Positions 12,841 through 24,111 of a DNA stretch of 64,000 nt are shown here, in pieces. The position numbers were made by a program, and so were the translations under genes. A model generated the notes under the pieces. It was not told where the DNA came from. It was given only the letters and a program-made list of their open reading frames with translations, and searched no databases. Position 1 is the stretch's first letter, and every line of letters starts with the position of its first letter. The stretch is from Cardinalis cardinalis (Eukaryota > Chordata > Aves > Passeriformes > Cardinalidae): contig JACDOX010000012.1 in assembly GCA_014549065.1 (NCBI GenBank), positions 9,929,413 to 9,993,412 on the forward strand. The letters are read 5' to 3'.

Positions 12841-15179
12841 TTCTAAAGACAGGGCCAAGTTCATTGTAGTAAACACAAAAGGGGAGACCATCCTGAGGTA
12901 GGAGGAAAATAACAGAAAATAACTATGATGTGTATTATCATTACACAAATATGCAAGCTTGGATACTNCTGGAGGGAATATCTGAAACATGCAAGTTTTC
13001 AAATACTTCTGCAAGAACTAATGTGGAAAAAATCCTGTTTCCTTTGGATCTATAAACAAAGACTAAACTTGTCATAAATTTGTCTTATCTCAGTCTCAAT
13101 AATATATTGGAAGAACCATTTGGTATTCAAGAGAAATACAATGATTTATTAAGTTATGCATAGCACAGTCATTACTGCTAGCTTGCATGTGTTAAAATAT
13201 TGATAGTTGTTGACTTGCCTGTAATCAGATTGTCTATGATAATATGAGGAAAAAATATCTATAAGAATCTGCAGTTGCTCAGGCTTCTGACAAGCTGGAA
13301 TTATGAGGTATGTGTGTAATCATTACTCTGCTTGTTTCCTAAGGAAGAAGGTGGAAAAAGCATACTGAGAACAAGGTANATATGTATTTTTTCTTTAGCA
13401 TATCTGTTTGGACTGCTAAGTGGCTGAAACAATTAAGTCCTTCCAAAAGTCCTCCTTCTACAAATGAAAAGTCAATTCAAACACAGTTAGCAGAAACTCT
13501 TAGCCTTACTTTGCCCTTTGTTAATAGCAGTATTACTTGAGCAGTATTATTGATTAAGAGAGGTATTACTTGATGAATATTTGTCAATAACTGTGACATT
13601 CCGATCCTGCTAACATTTCTATTGTCAAGGCTAGTGTGTTATAGGCACTGCTAATACAACTTTTCTATGATGGAGTTGTGCCAACCTCTAGTACCATTCA
13701 ATGAGCAGATGCTTATCTCTGGTAAGTAGTTGGAGCAGGGAAATAACAGTCTACTCTTTCCAGCAGTTTTAAAATTTATATAGAAATATCTTGTCTTTTT
13801 GTTTTTTTTGTTAATGTCAACATGTTCATGGGGAATTAAATAATGCAAACCTTGGGAAATATATGGGCCTCAAAGTCTTGACTGATAAACACTAATTCTT
13901 CTAAAGTTTAGAATCATACATAATTTTGAGGTGTATCTTGTTACTAAGGAAAAATATATCTGTAATTAGCTAAAAAGGAAATGGAAGCAAATCCTATAAT
14001 GGCAAATTTAGTTGAGATCATCCTTTGGGCATAACAATGCATCCCACCTCAATATTCCTACACTTTCTTATCCTGTGATTATCCACTTTCTGTCTTCAAA
14101 ACATTCTGTGCAGTTAAGGTTATATCTCCAAGGCTTCTGGGGCCCTTAAGCTATGTCATGGGTATGTTTGAAGTGAAAAACATCTGTCTGAGACTAAATC
14201 GGCTGATCACCTTACCCCTAAATTTNTTCAAGGCCTGTAAAGTAGGGCATTTCCCCATCTAGTAACTTCTGTGGAGAATAGTACTATAGAACATGTCAGA
14301 ACGTTAAATTTCGTTAATCCCAAAGCACAGCAGGTAAGACCATATTTACTTGAAAACTTAGTTGATGATAAAGGTGAGACCAACTCTTTGCATCTTTTAA
14401 TGTCGTATGGACTACTAACACTCTTCTTAAATTCAAGAGAGATGGGTAATTAAAAAAAATCAAACTGCTTAATTTATGAGGTCAGGAAATATATCACATA
14501 AAGGTTGGTAAGGAAGTAAATTTGCTTACACTCTGCATGATAAAACTTACAAAAAATTATCGAACTTAAAATTGTATCTGTAGTGAGATCAAGGCTGATA
14601 TTCTTCTGTCATGATTGTTTTTCTGTAGCTCAAAGCTACCTAAGGTCCAGAACCATTACTACACTGTTGAGATTATTCTATCTCCCCATGTTTGTTGTTA
14701 CTTGTTACAGTCTTTCAGAGGAATGAGGTGATCTGTTTGGNATTGTCATTGTCCTTACATTTTCCTTTCGTTCTGTTTCTGTTTGGTTGCTAGTTTATTT
14801 TCTAGGCTCTGCTCTTTAGTCTTTCTGGCTTTTCAGTTTTGTTTTTGAGAGTCTTTTGTCTGATCATTATACATTCTGTCTTGAAGACACTGTGAACCCC
14901 AAGCAAAGTTTAAATTCAATCAAGTTGAAGAAGTGGGGATGTTTAAATGATTTGTACACTAGGTGAAATAAATGTTGTAGTGTCCAATGGGATGATCCTA
15001 TTGGAGGGTTGTTTATAGAAGAAAATAAAACTTTATGGATAAAGTTTTATAATTGTNTTAGCACTTGTGTCTTATGTTTTATCAGCATAAATCACTAAGC
15101 TTATCAAAACAAAACCAGACTGTTTTTACCATTATACATTTGGGATTTGCATATTTTTCTGATTTGAGAGCAAAACCAG
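12841..15179. other. Unique noncoding DNA
   Basis: No gene or clear mobile element is seen. The stretch at about 14890-15060 has a vaguely LTR-like look but no boundary I can support. A small hairpin lies at 15025-15050 and is listed separately. Confidence 0.5.
15025..15050. repeat. Small perfect inverted repeat, 10-bp arms
   Basis: Arms ATAAAACTTT (15025-15034) and AAAGTTTTAT (15041-15050) are exact reverse complements around a 6-base loop. The arms are AT-rich, so chance is a reasonable explanation. Confidence 0.8.
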
Positions 15180-15740
15180 TGAGAGACTCCAAGTCAGAAA
15201 TACAATTTATTAGGAAAAGAGAAAAGGAAAACCAAAATACATGCAGTAATACAAAAGAAAAACCACTGACAAAGTCGGAATACAGCCTGACCTCTTGGTC
15301 ANGTTGTTGGTAGCAGTCCAGTTGGATTAGTNGCTGCAGTCCTCCTGGGGTGGCAAATGTGGTTCTGTTGGAGCAGTGATCCTGTAGAAAGGGTGTAGTC
15401 TTCCTCTGAAGATCCAGTGGAAAAGACAGCTGCTCCTCTGGGAATCCAGTGTAAAGACTGACTGCTTCGTCCCAAATCCCAGATTATATCCAGGCGTGGA
15501 TATTTAGCTCCTCCCCTCTCGGCGGAGCATCTCACAATGGGCTGTTATCTTTCTGAGTCGTGGGTGGGTCCATTAAACAGAAATGGCTCCTGCAGGGAGT
15601 TATCTCTGAGTCATGCAAAAAGACATTGATGGGCCCATTAACAGGAGATAAGGAAGAAACAATGCCCCTCCTGGTTTCAGCAGCTCTTGAGGATGGGAAT
15701 AGAATAAATACATCTTTATATTGTAACCTAGGATACATAN
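15180..15740 (-). mobile_element. Solo LTR of an endogenous retrovirus
   Basis: The block resembles a passerine LTR family read on the reverse strand. A reverse-strand AATAAA is at 15211-15206, followed by repeated GATCCAGTGG/AATCCAGTGT motifs, a GC-rich segment with GGCGGAGCATCTCACAATGG (about 15515-15540), and an apparent 5' LTR end around 15740. No gag, pol or env remnant flanks it, so it is most likely a solo LTR left by recombination. No target-site duplication is obvious. The ORFs of up to 117 codons here are LTR artefacts. Confidence 0.68.
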
Positions 15741-16519
15741 ATAAATCAAACAACTTGTAGTGTCTAGTGTGTGACATGTCTTCTTGCTCATGTGGAACAG
15801 AATACATACATATTTTAGCTGCTATCCTGGTAGCATAAAAAGAGAAATCAGTAAATGAAAATATAATTCCAAGTATTACCAGCAAAGTAGATGTAACTAA
15901 TACCTTTCATATACTAAGGTGTCTTCTGACCATGCAAACGCAAGAACTACAGAAAATATGCTTTATCTTTTGAGTGCATCTAGGTGCTAACATCTGTTAT
16001 ACTCAAATGCAGAAGACACTTACAGTGATACCTATACTGAGAAAATCAAGTCAGCAGAATAGCTTTAAGGTTTTACAGGTGTGTATACACATGCCCACAA
16101 GAAAAGTGTAGGAGAAACAATTATTATCTATTTTTTTTGCCACATGTTTGTAACCATGTGTAGCCTGTAGTCACACTTTTCAAAAGGTGAAACATTCCCA
16201 TGTATTTCAGGTTAAAATATTTTTAAAAGTTTAACTTTTCAGACACCTAAATGTTTTTCACAAAATTGGATTGTTTTTTCTTTCTATTTTGAAAGACCTC
16301 CCAAATACTTTTGATGTCTGAGCAATTCCAGGTCTGATCCACTTTTTGGGGTTGTGGTCTGTTGGAACCCTGGCTGAGAACCTGGCTGAGAATTTTAGAC
16401 TTTCTGTGCTGACAGGCACTGACCTCCAAGAGAACACTGCATTTGACCTGAGGCCATGGAGGAAGCTTCCAAAACTGAATGACAGAACTGGGATTATGAG
16501 TGTGCAGTTTNAATAGAAG
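15741..16519. other. Unique noncoding DNA
   Basis: Sequence between two LTRs, with no recognisable coding or repeat content apart from a tiny 12-bp doublet (CCTGGCTGAGAA, twice, near 16369-16392). Confidence 0.5.
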
Positions 16520-16940
16520 TGTGTAATATCACATGGTGGAAAACGTAGAGTTTAAGGTTTTAGAATATATTAATATATATAAAGCAAGATGGAGGTTTTA
16601 GGGTGGAGGCTAGACTTTCTTCATCTTCTTCTTCATGGGTTTGGGTGGTATTGTGTAACTGGAAAAAAAAGTCTGCCTTGTGGGCCACAGGTACTTGGTT
16701 ATTGGGTCAAGAGTAAAAATAATTTAGTTGCCATTTCTTAATTGGACAGCTAATCCTTGAAAGGCCTGACAGAGAGANAGGGATANGGCTCCATGTAGTT
16801 TGTANAGTGAAGTGCTGTAGAACTCATGGTTTGTGAGGCTGTAATATAGATAAGAACTAATAAACATCTGAGTCCAAACAAGAAATACTGTCTTGTGCAT
16901 TTAATCCCAACCCTGTCAAAAAGAAGACTCCCACAGNGGT
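16520..16940 (+). mobile_element. Solo LTR, ERVL-like family
   Basis: Starts near TGTGTAATATCACATGGTGG and continues with AAGCAAGATGGAGGTTTTAG, a pyrimidine-rich CTTCTTCTTCATGGG stretch and GGTTTGGGTGGT, and then ATTGGACAGCTAATCC. A polyadenylation signal AATAAA is at 16858-16863, followed by ATCTGAGTCCAAACAAG, typical of the R/U5 part of avian LTRs. The end near 16940 is approximate. The 138-codon reverse frame at 16750-17166 runs through this LTR, contains several N bases and is not a gene. Confidence 0.68.
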
Positions 16941-19100
16941 CTGTCTTCTTTTTCTTAAAAACTAGGAAGAAACTTCTTTTCTTCCTTTTGTTTTCACTTT
17001 CATCCTTGCCTATCTTCAGCATCGCTGATGGTAAACTACATTCTTTTATGCTGAAACTTTTTCCTGAGAATATGTTCTCAGAAATATTAAGGAAGCCTGT
17101 TAATGCAATTTCTAGATAAGCAAGATGTTGATTCACTTTCACTTGCAATGGAGCTATGTGTAGCAATGAAATTAACCAGTACTAGTCATGCTTACTAGTA
17201 CAGAAGTATCTCCNATAACACATTGCAGAATTTCTTTAAAGAAAAAAAACCAAAAACATTCCTGTCAGGTATAGAAGAATTTCAAAAGGCTCATGATTTT
17301 AAATGAAATTGATNGAAAGTTTCAAATCTGGATGATCTAAGTGATAAGAAACAGATTTCTTGCAAAGATCTGGGCCNCTAGATTGCTACAAGTATAGACA
17401 GCAAAGGGTGTGAATGTTTTGTAGTTGGTCTCCTACCTATGGAGAGAAAATTGAAAATAATTTAGACATTTGGCAAGTAGTGGGTCTTATTTAACTTTAT
17501 TTTAGGTATGAGGAAGATTGCTTTTTATTTTAGCTGTAAGTGTTCATTGACNGCTGTATTATAATAGCTATAGAAAGCAAACAATAGCTATGTTTGGGGG
17601 TTTTCAGTTGATTTTATGAAAAAATTTCCATTTTCATGGATCCTAGAGCAAAGTCATGAACACATCAAAGGTGGTCCCACAGCTTTTTGCTCTAGCACTC
17701 CATAAAAAAAGCCCAAAGAATATATTTGATTTGGTAACTACCTTTGCTAATATAATAAGATAGAAGTGCAGTAGCTGCTTCTGTGTCTTATGAAAGCAAC
17801 AACAATAGTACTGATTAGGTCTCTGAAATAAAAAAATGCTTATGTTTTAACTNGATTTTTGTTTTCTGTTGACATACCAAAGGTTTATTTCTGTGATTTT
17901 CTTCACAAGGTTTACCTTTTTCTAACCCATNTATTGTCAGATGGATGCATAACACCCCAGTGGCACAGTTTTACACAGCAATTTATCTGAATTGCAAAGA
18001 TACAGTGGAAAAAGCCCCTAATGTATAAATTATTTCTGCTCATCAGAATGTTTTTGTTTCAGCTAATTTGTTGTTTGAAATAGAAGTATCCCTGCTGCAT
18101 TTAATCAGATGTGGAATTATTCATTGCCATTAAAAATGCTTGGATTATTAGCTGCCTTTAGGTGTTTCTGAATTGCTAACATTTCTCCAACATATTTGGC
18201 AAAGAGCATCTGTTTAGTTATTTCTCTCTGTTTAAGGATGCTGTAGTAAATCCACAAGCCTAAACTAAAAATTAAAATAAGCAAAATAACCACATAAGCT
18301 ACATTTCATATGTCATAGAGACTGTTTTTTTTTTACAAAATGATTTCTAAAAATACTGTGTTAGAGCTTCTAGGAAGAGAAATTCTTTAAAGTTTGGAAC
18401 TTCAGCATCTAGTTTCATAGATTGAAACTAGATTAATATCTAGTTCTACCTATAAATGAATCTATTTNACAATTGTTGACATGTTCCTTTATACAGAAAA
18501 ACATAAAAGTTAAACTTCAACTTGGAAAGTTGATACACTTTATGATTATTTAAAATTTTTATATTAGAAGAATAAAATGGAACACTTCTNACTTTTGAAC
18601 TCTTCAGTAAGGAATTTTCTAGGCACCTTGCAATTTCTCCATATAGCAAACTGAAAATTCACATTTCTGGAGCAGAATACATTGTGATTTTTCACCTACT
18701 GAAATTGGAAGTAATTCATGCGAAGATTTAAATTAAAAAAAGATTTAAATTAAAATTTTTTTTTTTGACAACATGCAAACTGTTATGCCATGCTAAAAGG
18801 GAATAGAATACTTTCCAAGTCTTTTCTGAGAAGTGTTACACTTAGATTTGTAGGACACACCACCAAATAATAGAGATAAACTGTAATTCAGTTTTTGGGG
18901 TTTTTTTGTCATTTTGGGAGTGCTGTATGTATATTAATAATAGAAAATGTACTATTTTCTTATAAATTAACAAAAATTATTTTATTTCTTTATAATTGGT
19001 ACCAGGATTTCTACATGCAGCCATTGCCAAATGACAAATAAATTGTGTCAGACCTTACCCTAAGACTCTTCACTATGTCATCATTCATTGTTTTCTGGAC
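16941..19100. other. Unique noncoding DNA with one possible conserved element
   Basis: No mobile element or gene is recognised. The segment at about 17980-18300 is unusually clean and rich in homeodomain-type ATTA motifs; it is listed separately as a candidate. Confidence 0.5.
17980..18300. promoter_or_regulatory. Candidate conserved noncoding element
   Basis: This 320-base stretch is free of visible repeats and simple-sequence decay. It contains several ATTA/TAAT cores and an E-box-like CAGATG (AATCAGATGTGG) close together. That texture is typical of deeply conserved enhancers in vertebrate gene deserts, but the sequence alone cannot show conservation. Confidence 0.2.
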
Positions 19101-19370
19101 TCATAGAATCAGAATATNAAGTAATTTATTTTTCAGTGGCCTGGACACTGAGAGATGCCCCCTCCCCCATTTTGGTATCATCCATTAAACTGATGAGACA
19201 GCCTTCTGTACCACCTTCCAGGATAATTAATAAACTAAGACTATGCTAGCCCCAGCACTGTGCTGTCTGTCAACTGTGTGATAATNGAATATTGAACAAA
19301 TCATAAGAGTCCCATCAATTTTCAGTCCATTTTCTATCCCACCCGACATTTATCTCACCATTTTGACTGT
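19101..19370 (-). mobile_element. Diverged CR1 LINE fragment
   Basis: The forward strand begins TCATAGAATCAGAATAT, like a CR1 3' tail in reverse. It later shows TTTTGGTATCATCC, AATTAATAAACTAAGAC, GCCCCAGCACTG and TTCAGTCCATTTTCTATCCC, matching the order of motifs in reverse-oriented avian CR1. The copy is old and gapped, so the boundaries are soft. Confidence 0.45.
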
Positions 19371-20949
19371 AAGAAGAGACTTGAGAGATCAAANTCTGCC
19401 AAAGTCTGATCAGATTTGAGCATTGTTTTGACATTTTTGCATCCAAAAATTGATCTTATATGCTTTCTCAGGATCCAGTATCAGATGGAACTCAGCATAT
19501 AAATGCAGGAATGTAAAATGCTCTATTTCCACTTCTCTGCACTTCTTCTTTAATCCAATAGTTAAGTGGTTAGAAAGCATCTGGAGAGACAGATGATCTT
19601 CTGCCTAGAGAAATCCTCTTTTGCCAGATATATATTCTAAATTATAAACTAATATCCCAAAGCAGAGGGAGAGTGGCAAGAGTGCTTACTTTTATTCTTT
19701 CAGAAGAAAAGTACATGCAATATTCATTTAAAAAGCAAAAGAAGACACTATATTACATTATAATTTGACACTTCACTCTGAAATAAGGACATGTGGATTT
19801 TAGTCATTAACCCAGTGCATATATATAATTGGATGTTTAAGTATTCACTTCAGGAAGGAATAGAGCAAAAATATTCACTCGCAGGTGAGCGTCTTAACAT
19901 TGTGTTATGAAGTCATTGTGTGTTTCTTCACTGGTATGCAAAGAGAAGGGGAGAAGGACAGTTCAAGGGAAGCACTGAGCTCATGTAAAGACAATTCAAA
20001 GCATTTTGGAGAAACATATTCAATTCAATTCAATCCCCTTCAATTTGTTTGAAGGGGAAGCTTTCTTTTCTTAGGAGGTGCAGACCTTCTGTAGCAGAAG
20101 CTTTTGCAGGAAGAGAAGTGGTGTGAGCAATTCCAGCTGCTACCTGGAAATGTNATTCACAGAAGCCTTACACAAATTATCACATCTCCCTTTGCAGCAG
20201 AAAGACTGATTTCCAGACCACATGGGTAAAGTCACACAAACATAATTTTTTCACATGACATCCCGTACAACTGTGTACTGTGTTGATGCCTGAAGAGATT
20301 CTTGGGCTACTGAAAGCATTTACTATACTTGAGAGATAGAAGATGAGATCTTATCAAGTAATGCAAAAGATAAAAAATAATCCAAACTCCCCTGTAGTCT
20401 GAACAGTTATGCCAAAAGATAGTTTAAAGATGGGAATGGATCCTATCACTGGATGACTGTAAAGACTATGAATTATGTCAGTGATCCATTTCTTCTGAAG
20501 ATGACAGCAAAGTGACTAAAGACACCTTTTTAACACCTTTTTGTCAGCATTTCTCACCATCTAACTTAGGCAGTTTCTGACTCTTTATAGTGATTTTTCA
20601 GTGTATGTACTCAAAACCCTTATCCTTTTATTGAAATAAAATTAGGCAGTTTCCAACAGACAGAAACCCGTATCCTCTTGACAAAAGCTTGAGACTTTGG
20701 CCTATGTTTCTCTAGTCTTGGCAGAACTATGAAAAGGATTAATGGATCTCAAACAGTTATATTTTAAGTCTCGAAGTGGTATGTTTATAAAATAATAATG
20801 TTTTAACATTTTACAGTGTTTATAAAATACTGTGTTCTTTTTACATATTCTATTGTCCAGATGTCATTCCCTATCCTTTTGAATGACTCTCAAGGGGGTG
20901 GGCAGCAAAATGGGGCCTGAGGGAAAAAAATCCTTTGCANTCTAATATC
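19371..20949. other. Unique noncoding DNA
   Basis: No coding region or recognised transposon. A 9-bp-arm hairpin (CCCCTTCAA, 20035-20043; TTGAAGGGG, 20049-20057) follows three ATTCA units at about 20019-20034. Confidence 0.5.
20035..20057. repeat. Small GC-rich hairpin, 9-bp arms
   Basis: CCCCTTCAA and TTGAAGGGG are perfect reverse complements around the loop TTTGT. The hairpin sits immediately after an (ATTCA)n run. It is too short to assign a role. Confidence 0.8.
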
Positions 20950-21237
20950 AGGCTCATGACCACCTGAGGAACTNGAAGGTGCTTTAGTCTATGGGACTAG
21001 ATGAAATGCATCTCAAAGTCCTGAGAGAATTGGCTGATGTTATTGCCAAGTCACTGTCTGTGATAACCTAAAAGTCATGGCAATCAGGTACAGGCCCAGG
21101 AGACTGGAAAAAAGGAAACTGTCTGTCTTTCAAAAGCATAGAAAGGAGGACTCTGAGAACTACTGTCCTGTGAGTCTGACCTTTGTGCCTGGGGNGATCA
21201 AAGAAAAGATCCTCCTGGAAGTTAAACTAAGGTGCTC
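20950..21237 (+). mobile_element. CR1 LINE ORF2 fragment, reverse-transcriptase region (broken)
   Basis: Read forward with frame changes, the sequence gives motifs of the CR1 ORF2 protein leading into the reverse-transcriptase domain: a GLDEMHLKVLRELADVIAK-like stretch at about 20995-21050, then a frame around 21150-21230 with ENYCPVSLTFVPG, related to the conserved NYRPVSLTS block of LINE reverse transcriptases, and KEKILLEV. Frame shifts and stops break the copy and it cannot be active. It ends where the LTR at 21238 begins, so the LTR appears to have inserted into this CR1. Confidence 0.8.
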
Positions 21238-22517
21238 TGTGTTGGTTTTGTACAGCTAGGTTTTTTGCTAGTGGGGGAGCCACAGAGGTGGCTTCTGTGA
21301 GAAGCTACTAGAAGCTTCCACCATGTCTGGCAGAGCCAATCCCCGATGGTTCTGAAGATGGATGTACTGCTGGCCAAGGCTGGTCCAATTAGAGATGGTG
21401 GTAATCCCTCTGTCAGAACATATATAAGAAGAGATCAAAACAAAGTTTGTGGCATGGTTGTAATTTTCAAGCTAGAGAAGAGTGGAATGAGAACATGTGA
21501 AGGAAAACAACATGGAGACACCAAGGTCAGTGGAGAAGGAGGGGCAGGAGGTGCTCCAGGTGCCAGAGCCAAGACTCCTCTGCAGGCTGTGGTGCAAACC
21601 ATGATGAAGCTGCTGTGCCCCTGCAGGCTGTGGGATCCATGGGGGGTGCAGATATCCACCCGCAGCCCATGGGGATCCACAGGGGATGCAGAGATCCTCC
21701 TGTAGCNCATGAGGATCCACAGGTGATGCAGAGATCCTCCTGCAGCCCATGGGGATCCANGGGGGATGCAGAGATCCTCCTGTAGCCCATGAGGATCCAC
21801 AGGTGATGCAGAGATCCTCCTGCAGCCCNTGGGGATCCANGGGGGATGCAGAGATCCACCCACAGCCTGTGGGGGAGGGGCNCATTCCAGAGTGGGTGGA
21901 TGCCTGGAGAAGGCTGTGATCCAGGGGGAGACCTGGAAGAGGGAGGGGGCCCTTGCTCCCGGGCTGGAGCAGTCTGTCCTTAGAGGACTACACCCTGTGG
22001 AAGAGTGACCCATACTAGAGCAGATTGAGAGGCACTGCTCTCTGTGGGATGGACTCACTTTGCAGCAGTTTTGGGAGGACTGTTGCTTGTGAGATGGAGC
22101 CATATTAAAGAAATTCATTGAGAACTGTCGCCTGTGGGAGGGACCCCACAGTGCAGCATGAGAATGACTCCTCTCCCTGAGCAGTGAGAAAAGCCGCCAA
22201 AACTCCCATTCCCCGTCTCCCTCCACTCAGTGGGAGGCTGAGAGGGGTTGGGGGAGGGGGGGGGCAGTAAAAAGGTGTATTAAAGACTTATTTTACTTTT
22301 CATTTTCCTACTCTGATCTTGTTAGTTATACTCTCACTTTNTATCTCTGAGTTGAACCAGTTTTGCCCTTGATGGTAATTGATGAGTATTTTCACCCAGT
22401 CCTTATCTCCATTCACAAACCCTTCATTATGTTTCCCCTCCACTGTCCAGTTGCAGGGGAGGGTGAGTGAGCAGCTCTTGTGGGTGCCTGGCATCTGGCC
22501 AGTGTCAAACCATGACA
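21238..22517 (+). mobile_element. Solo LTR, 1.28 kb, carrying an internal minisatellite
   Basis: The element opens TGTGTTGGTTTTG and closes GTCAAACCATGACA, so it has TG...CA ends. Inside are a 40-bp tandem array (21632-21871), a GC-rich segment, an ATTAAA polyadenylation-type signal at about 22279-22284, and a U5-like tail. The 53695-55214 element shares both ends and many internal motifs, so the two belong to one family. No internal retroviral coding region adjoins it. The 263-codon reverse frame at 21435-22226 exists because the repeat array lacks stops, and I do not treat it as a gene. No clear target-site duplication is visible. Confidence 0.78.
21632..21871 (+). repeat. 40-bp minisatellite, six units, with 80-bp higher-order pattern
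   Basis: Six tandem 40-base units start with (G/A)GGATCCA and end with (C/T)CATG-like sequence. Units starting GGGATCC (2, 4 and 6) alternate with units starting AGGATCC (3 and 5), and units 2-3 and 4-5 are near-identical 80-base pairs. The array therefore appears to have last expanded by duplicating a two-unit block. Because 40 is not a multiple of 3, each unit shifts the reading frame, which explains why several overlapping reverse frames stay open across it. Confidence 0.92.
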
Positions 22518-23716
22518 CACATGGAGATGAAGAATCATTCTGTCTAAAAATCTCTCTTCTTCCACAACTCTCTAACTTGAATTTAGACGCTAAAATAATC
22601 TCTACTGAATCAACTTGAGGCAGTAATTCTGGAGATTGTGTGGGGAGTTGCATTTTTTTAATAAAGATTGTTTTTACCAGTTACTATATTATGCCCTATT
22701 TGAATACTTTCATAACTTTCCCTTAGAAAATTATTAGAAATTGTGATTCATCAGACATTTAAGATTTCCTCCTCTAAGTTTGTCTCCAAAAAACTGTCAA
22801 GCTGTAACAGCTGAAACTATATTTGGAATTTAATCTGTGTTTAAAACCAAAAGATTATTCAAACAAGCAAAAAGCACAATATTGCTTCTAGTGTTTCTAG
22901 TGTTAAGCCCAACGTTATTTCAGAATCATTAAGTTCACTTAAAACTGCACATTCTTTCTTGTTATGGTCTTGTTTTCAAAGGAAACAGGATAAATACTAG
23001 TTTCCATTTTTTGCAGTTTTTGACAAGTGTGTACAGTATTTGCAATAACATAATGTGACTTTTTATCTGCAGNCTGAAGAGTACAAATATTTACACTGTT
23101 TTCTAAATATCATTTTTATTAGCAAGGCTAATGCTCTTGCTAACTGAATAAGACTGAATGCAAATATAACATTACAGGATTTCATGAAAATTTGCAATAT
23201 TTGGCCTGAATCCGATCTTTTAAAGGATAAATCTATGTTTTCATATATATTTCCATCTAGCCCAGCAAAATCTTCATTCTTTTGTTGGAGCTTTGGGGCA
23301 TTGTTGCCATGAAAATATTAAGGGGTGAGTGCAATGAAATATTTTTCTGATTATCTGGGATTCTTAAAGAAAACAATGCATTTCATTTTCTGTAGAAACT
23401 GGAGAACAAAGTTATTTTAATNTTCTTTTTTCCCCCTTGTTTTTAAATAAACTAGTTTATTCTCATTTACTTATTGACATTTCTTTGCTGTAACTTCTAG
23501 ATTATAGTTAGTAGCTTGTCAAAATGCATGTGAGAAATTAGTGCTGCTGGAAGTAATGGAATACCTAGTAATAAAAATGAAAATTAAAGAGGNTAAACAG
23601 AAATAATAAAAATAGAAATGAGGAACAATACTGTTCAAATAATAACAAAGACTTAAAAATATGTACAATAGAGGAAATTAATAAGTCTGTTCTTAGATGT
23701 TACAGTAACTCTATGA

Positions 23717-23766
23717 AAAACCCAACCAAAAAAAACCCCAAAAATAAACTAAACCAAACACAACCA
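23717..23766 (+). repeat. A/C-rich low-complexity tract
   Basis: Runs such as AACCCAACCAAAAAAAACCCC and AACTAAACCAAACACAACC form a degenerate (CAAAA)-type simple repeat with no coding content. Confidence 0.7.
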
Positions 23767-24040
23767 GTAAAAACATCATAAATCTGAGGCTGTAAATTAC
23801 TTGACTAATTTAGAAAACCACTACTCTGGGAGGTGAGAAGAGTACTTCTATCTCTCCGACTTCCAGTTCTGCAAACTCCAAGCTTACCAGTAATGCCATT
23901 GCTTTAAGCATTCTTCATTAGCTGAATACAAAGTGTGAAAAACATGTACATTTCACACTGTCATTATTAAAATTATTTTAATAACAAGTAGCTAATTTTT
24001 AAATTTTCATTAAACGATGCATATGAAAAATATATCAATG

Positions 24041-24111
24041 TAGTTGTATATTTATAAATAAAATAAAATGAAAATAAAAATAAAAATTAAAAAATAAAAT
24101 AAATATAAATG
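24041..24111 (+). repeat. A-rich (AAATA)n-type low-complexity tract
   Basis: About 70 bases made almost entirely of AAATAAA, AAAATAAA and AAAATTAAA units. It could be a decayed retroposon tail, but no element body is recognisable beside it. Confidence 0.75.

Noticed and set aside
14890..15060. Possible additional LTR before the 15.2 kb element
   Set aside because: The texture is suggestive (AATAAAACTTTATGG end) but I could not find TG...CA ends, a family match to other copies here, or a target duplication.
15532..15885. 117-codon reverse frame
   Set aside because: It mostly overlaps the reverse-oriented LTR at 15180-15740, includes an N and has no domain.
16750..17166. 138-codon reverse frame
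   Set aside because: It overlaps a forward LTR, is antisense to it, contains several N bases and has a low-complexity KKRS/KKKK stretch from a T-rich run.
21435..22226. 263-codon reverse-strand open frame, the longest in the window
   Set aside because: It lies entirely within an LTR and crosses a 40-bp tandem array that lacks stops in several frames. It contains many unknown residues and shows no protein domain.
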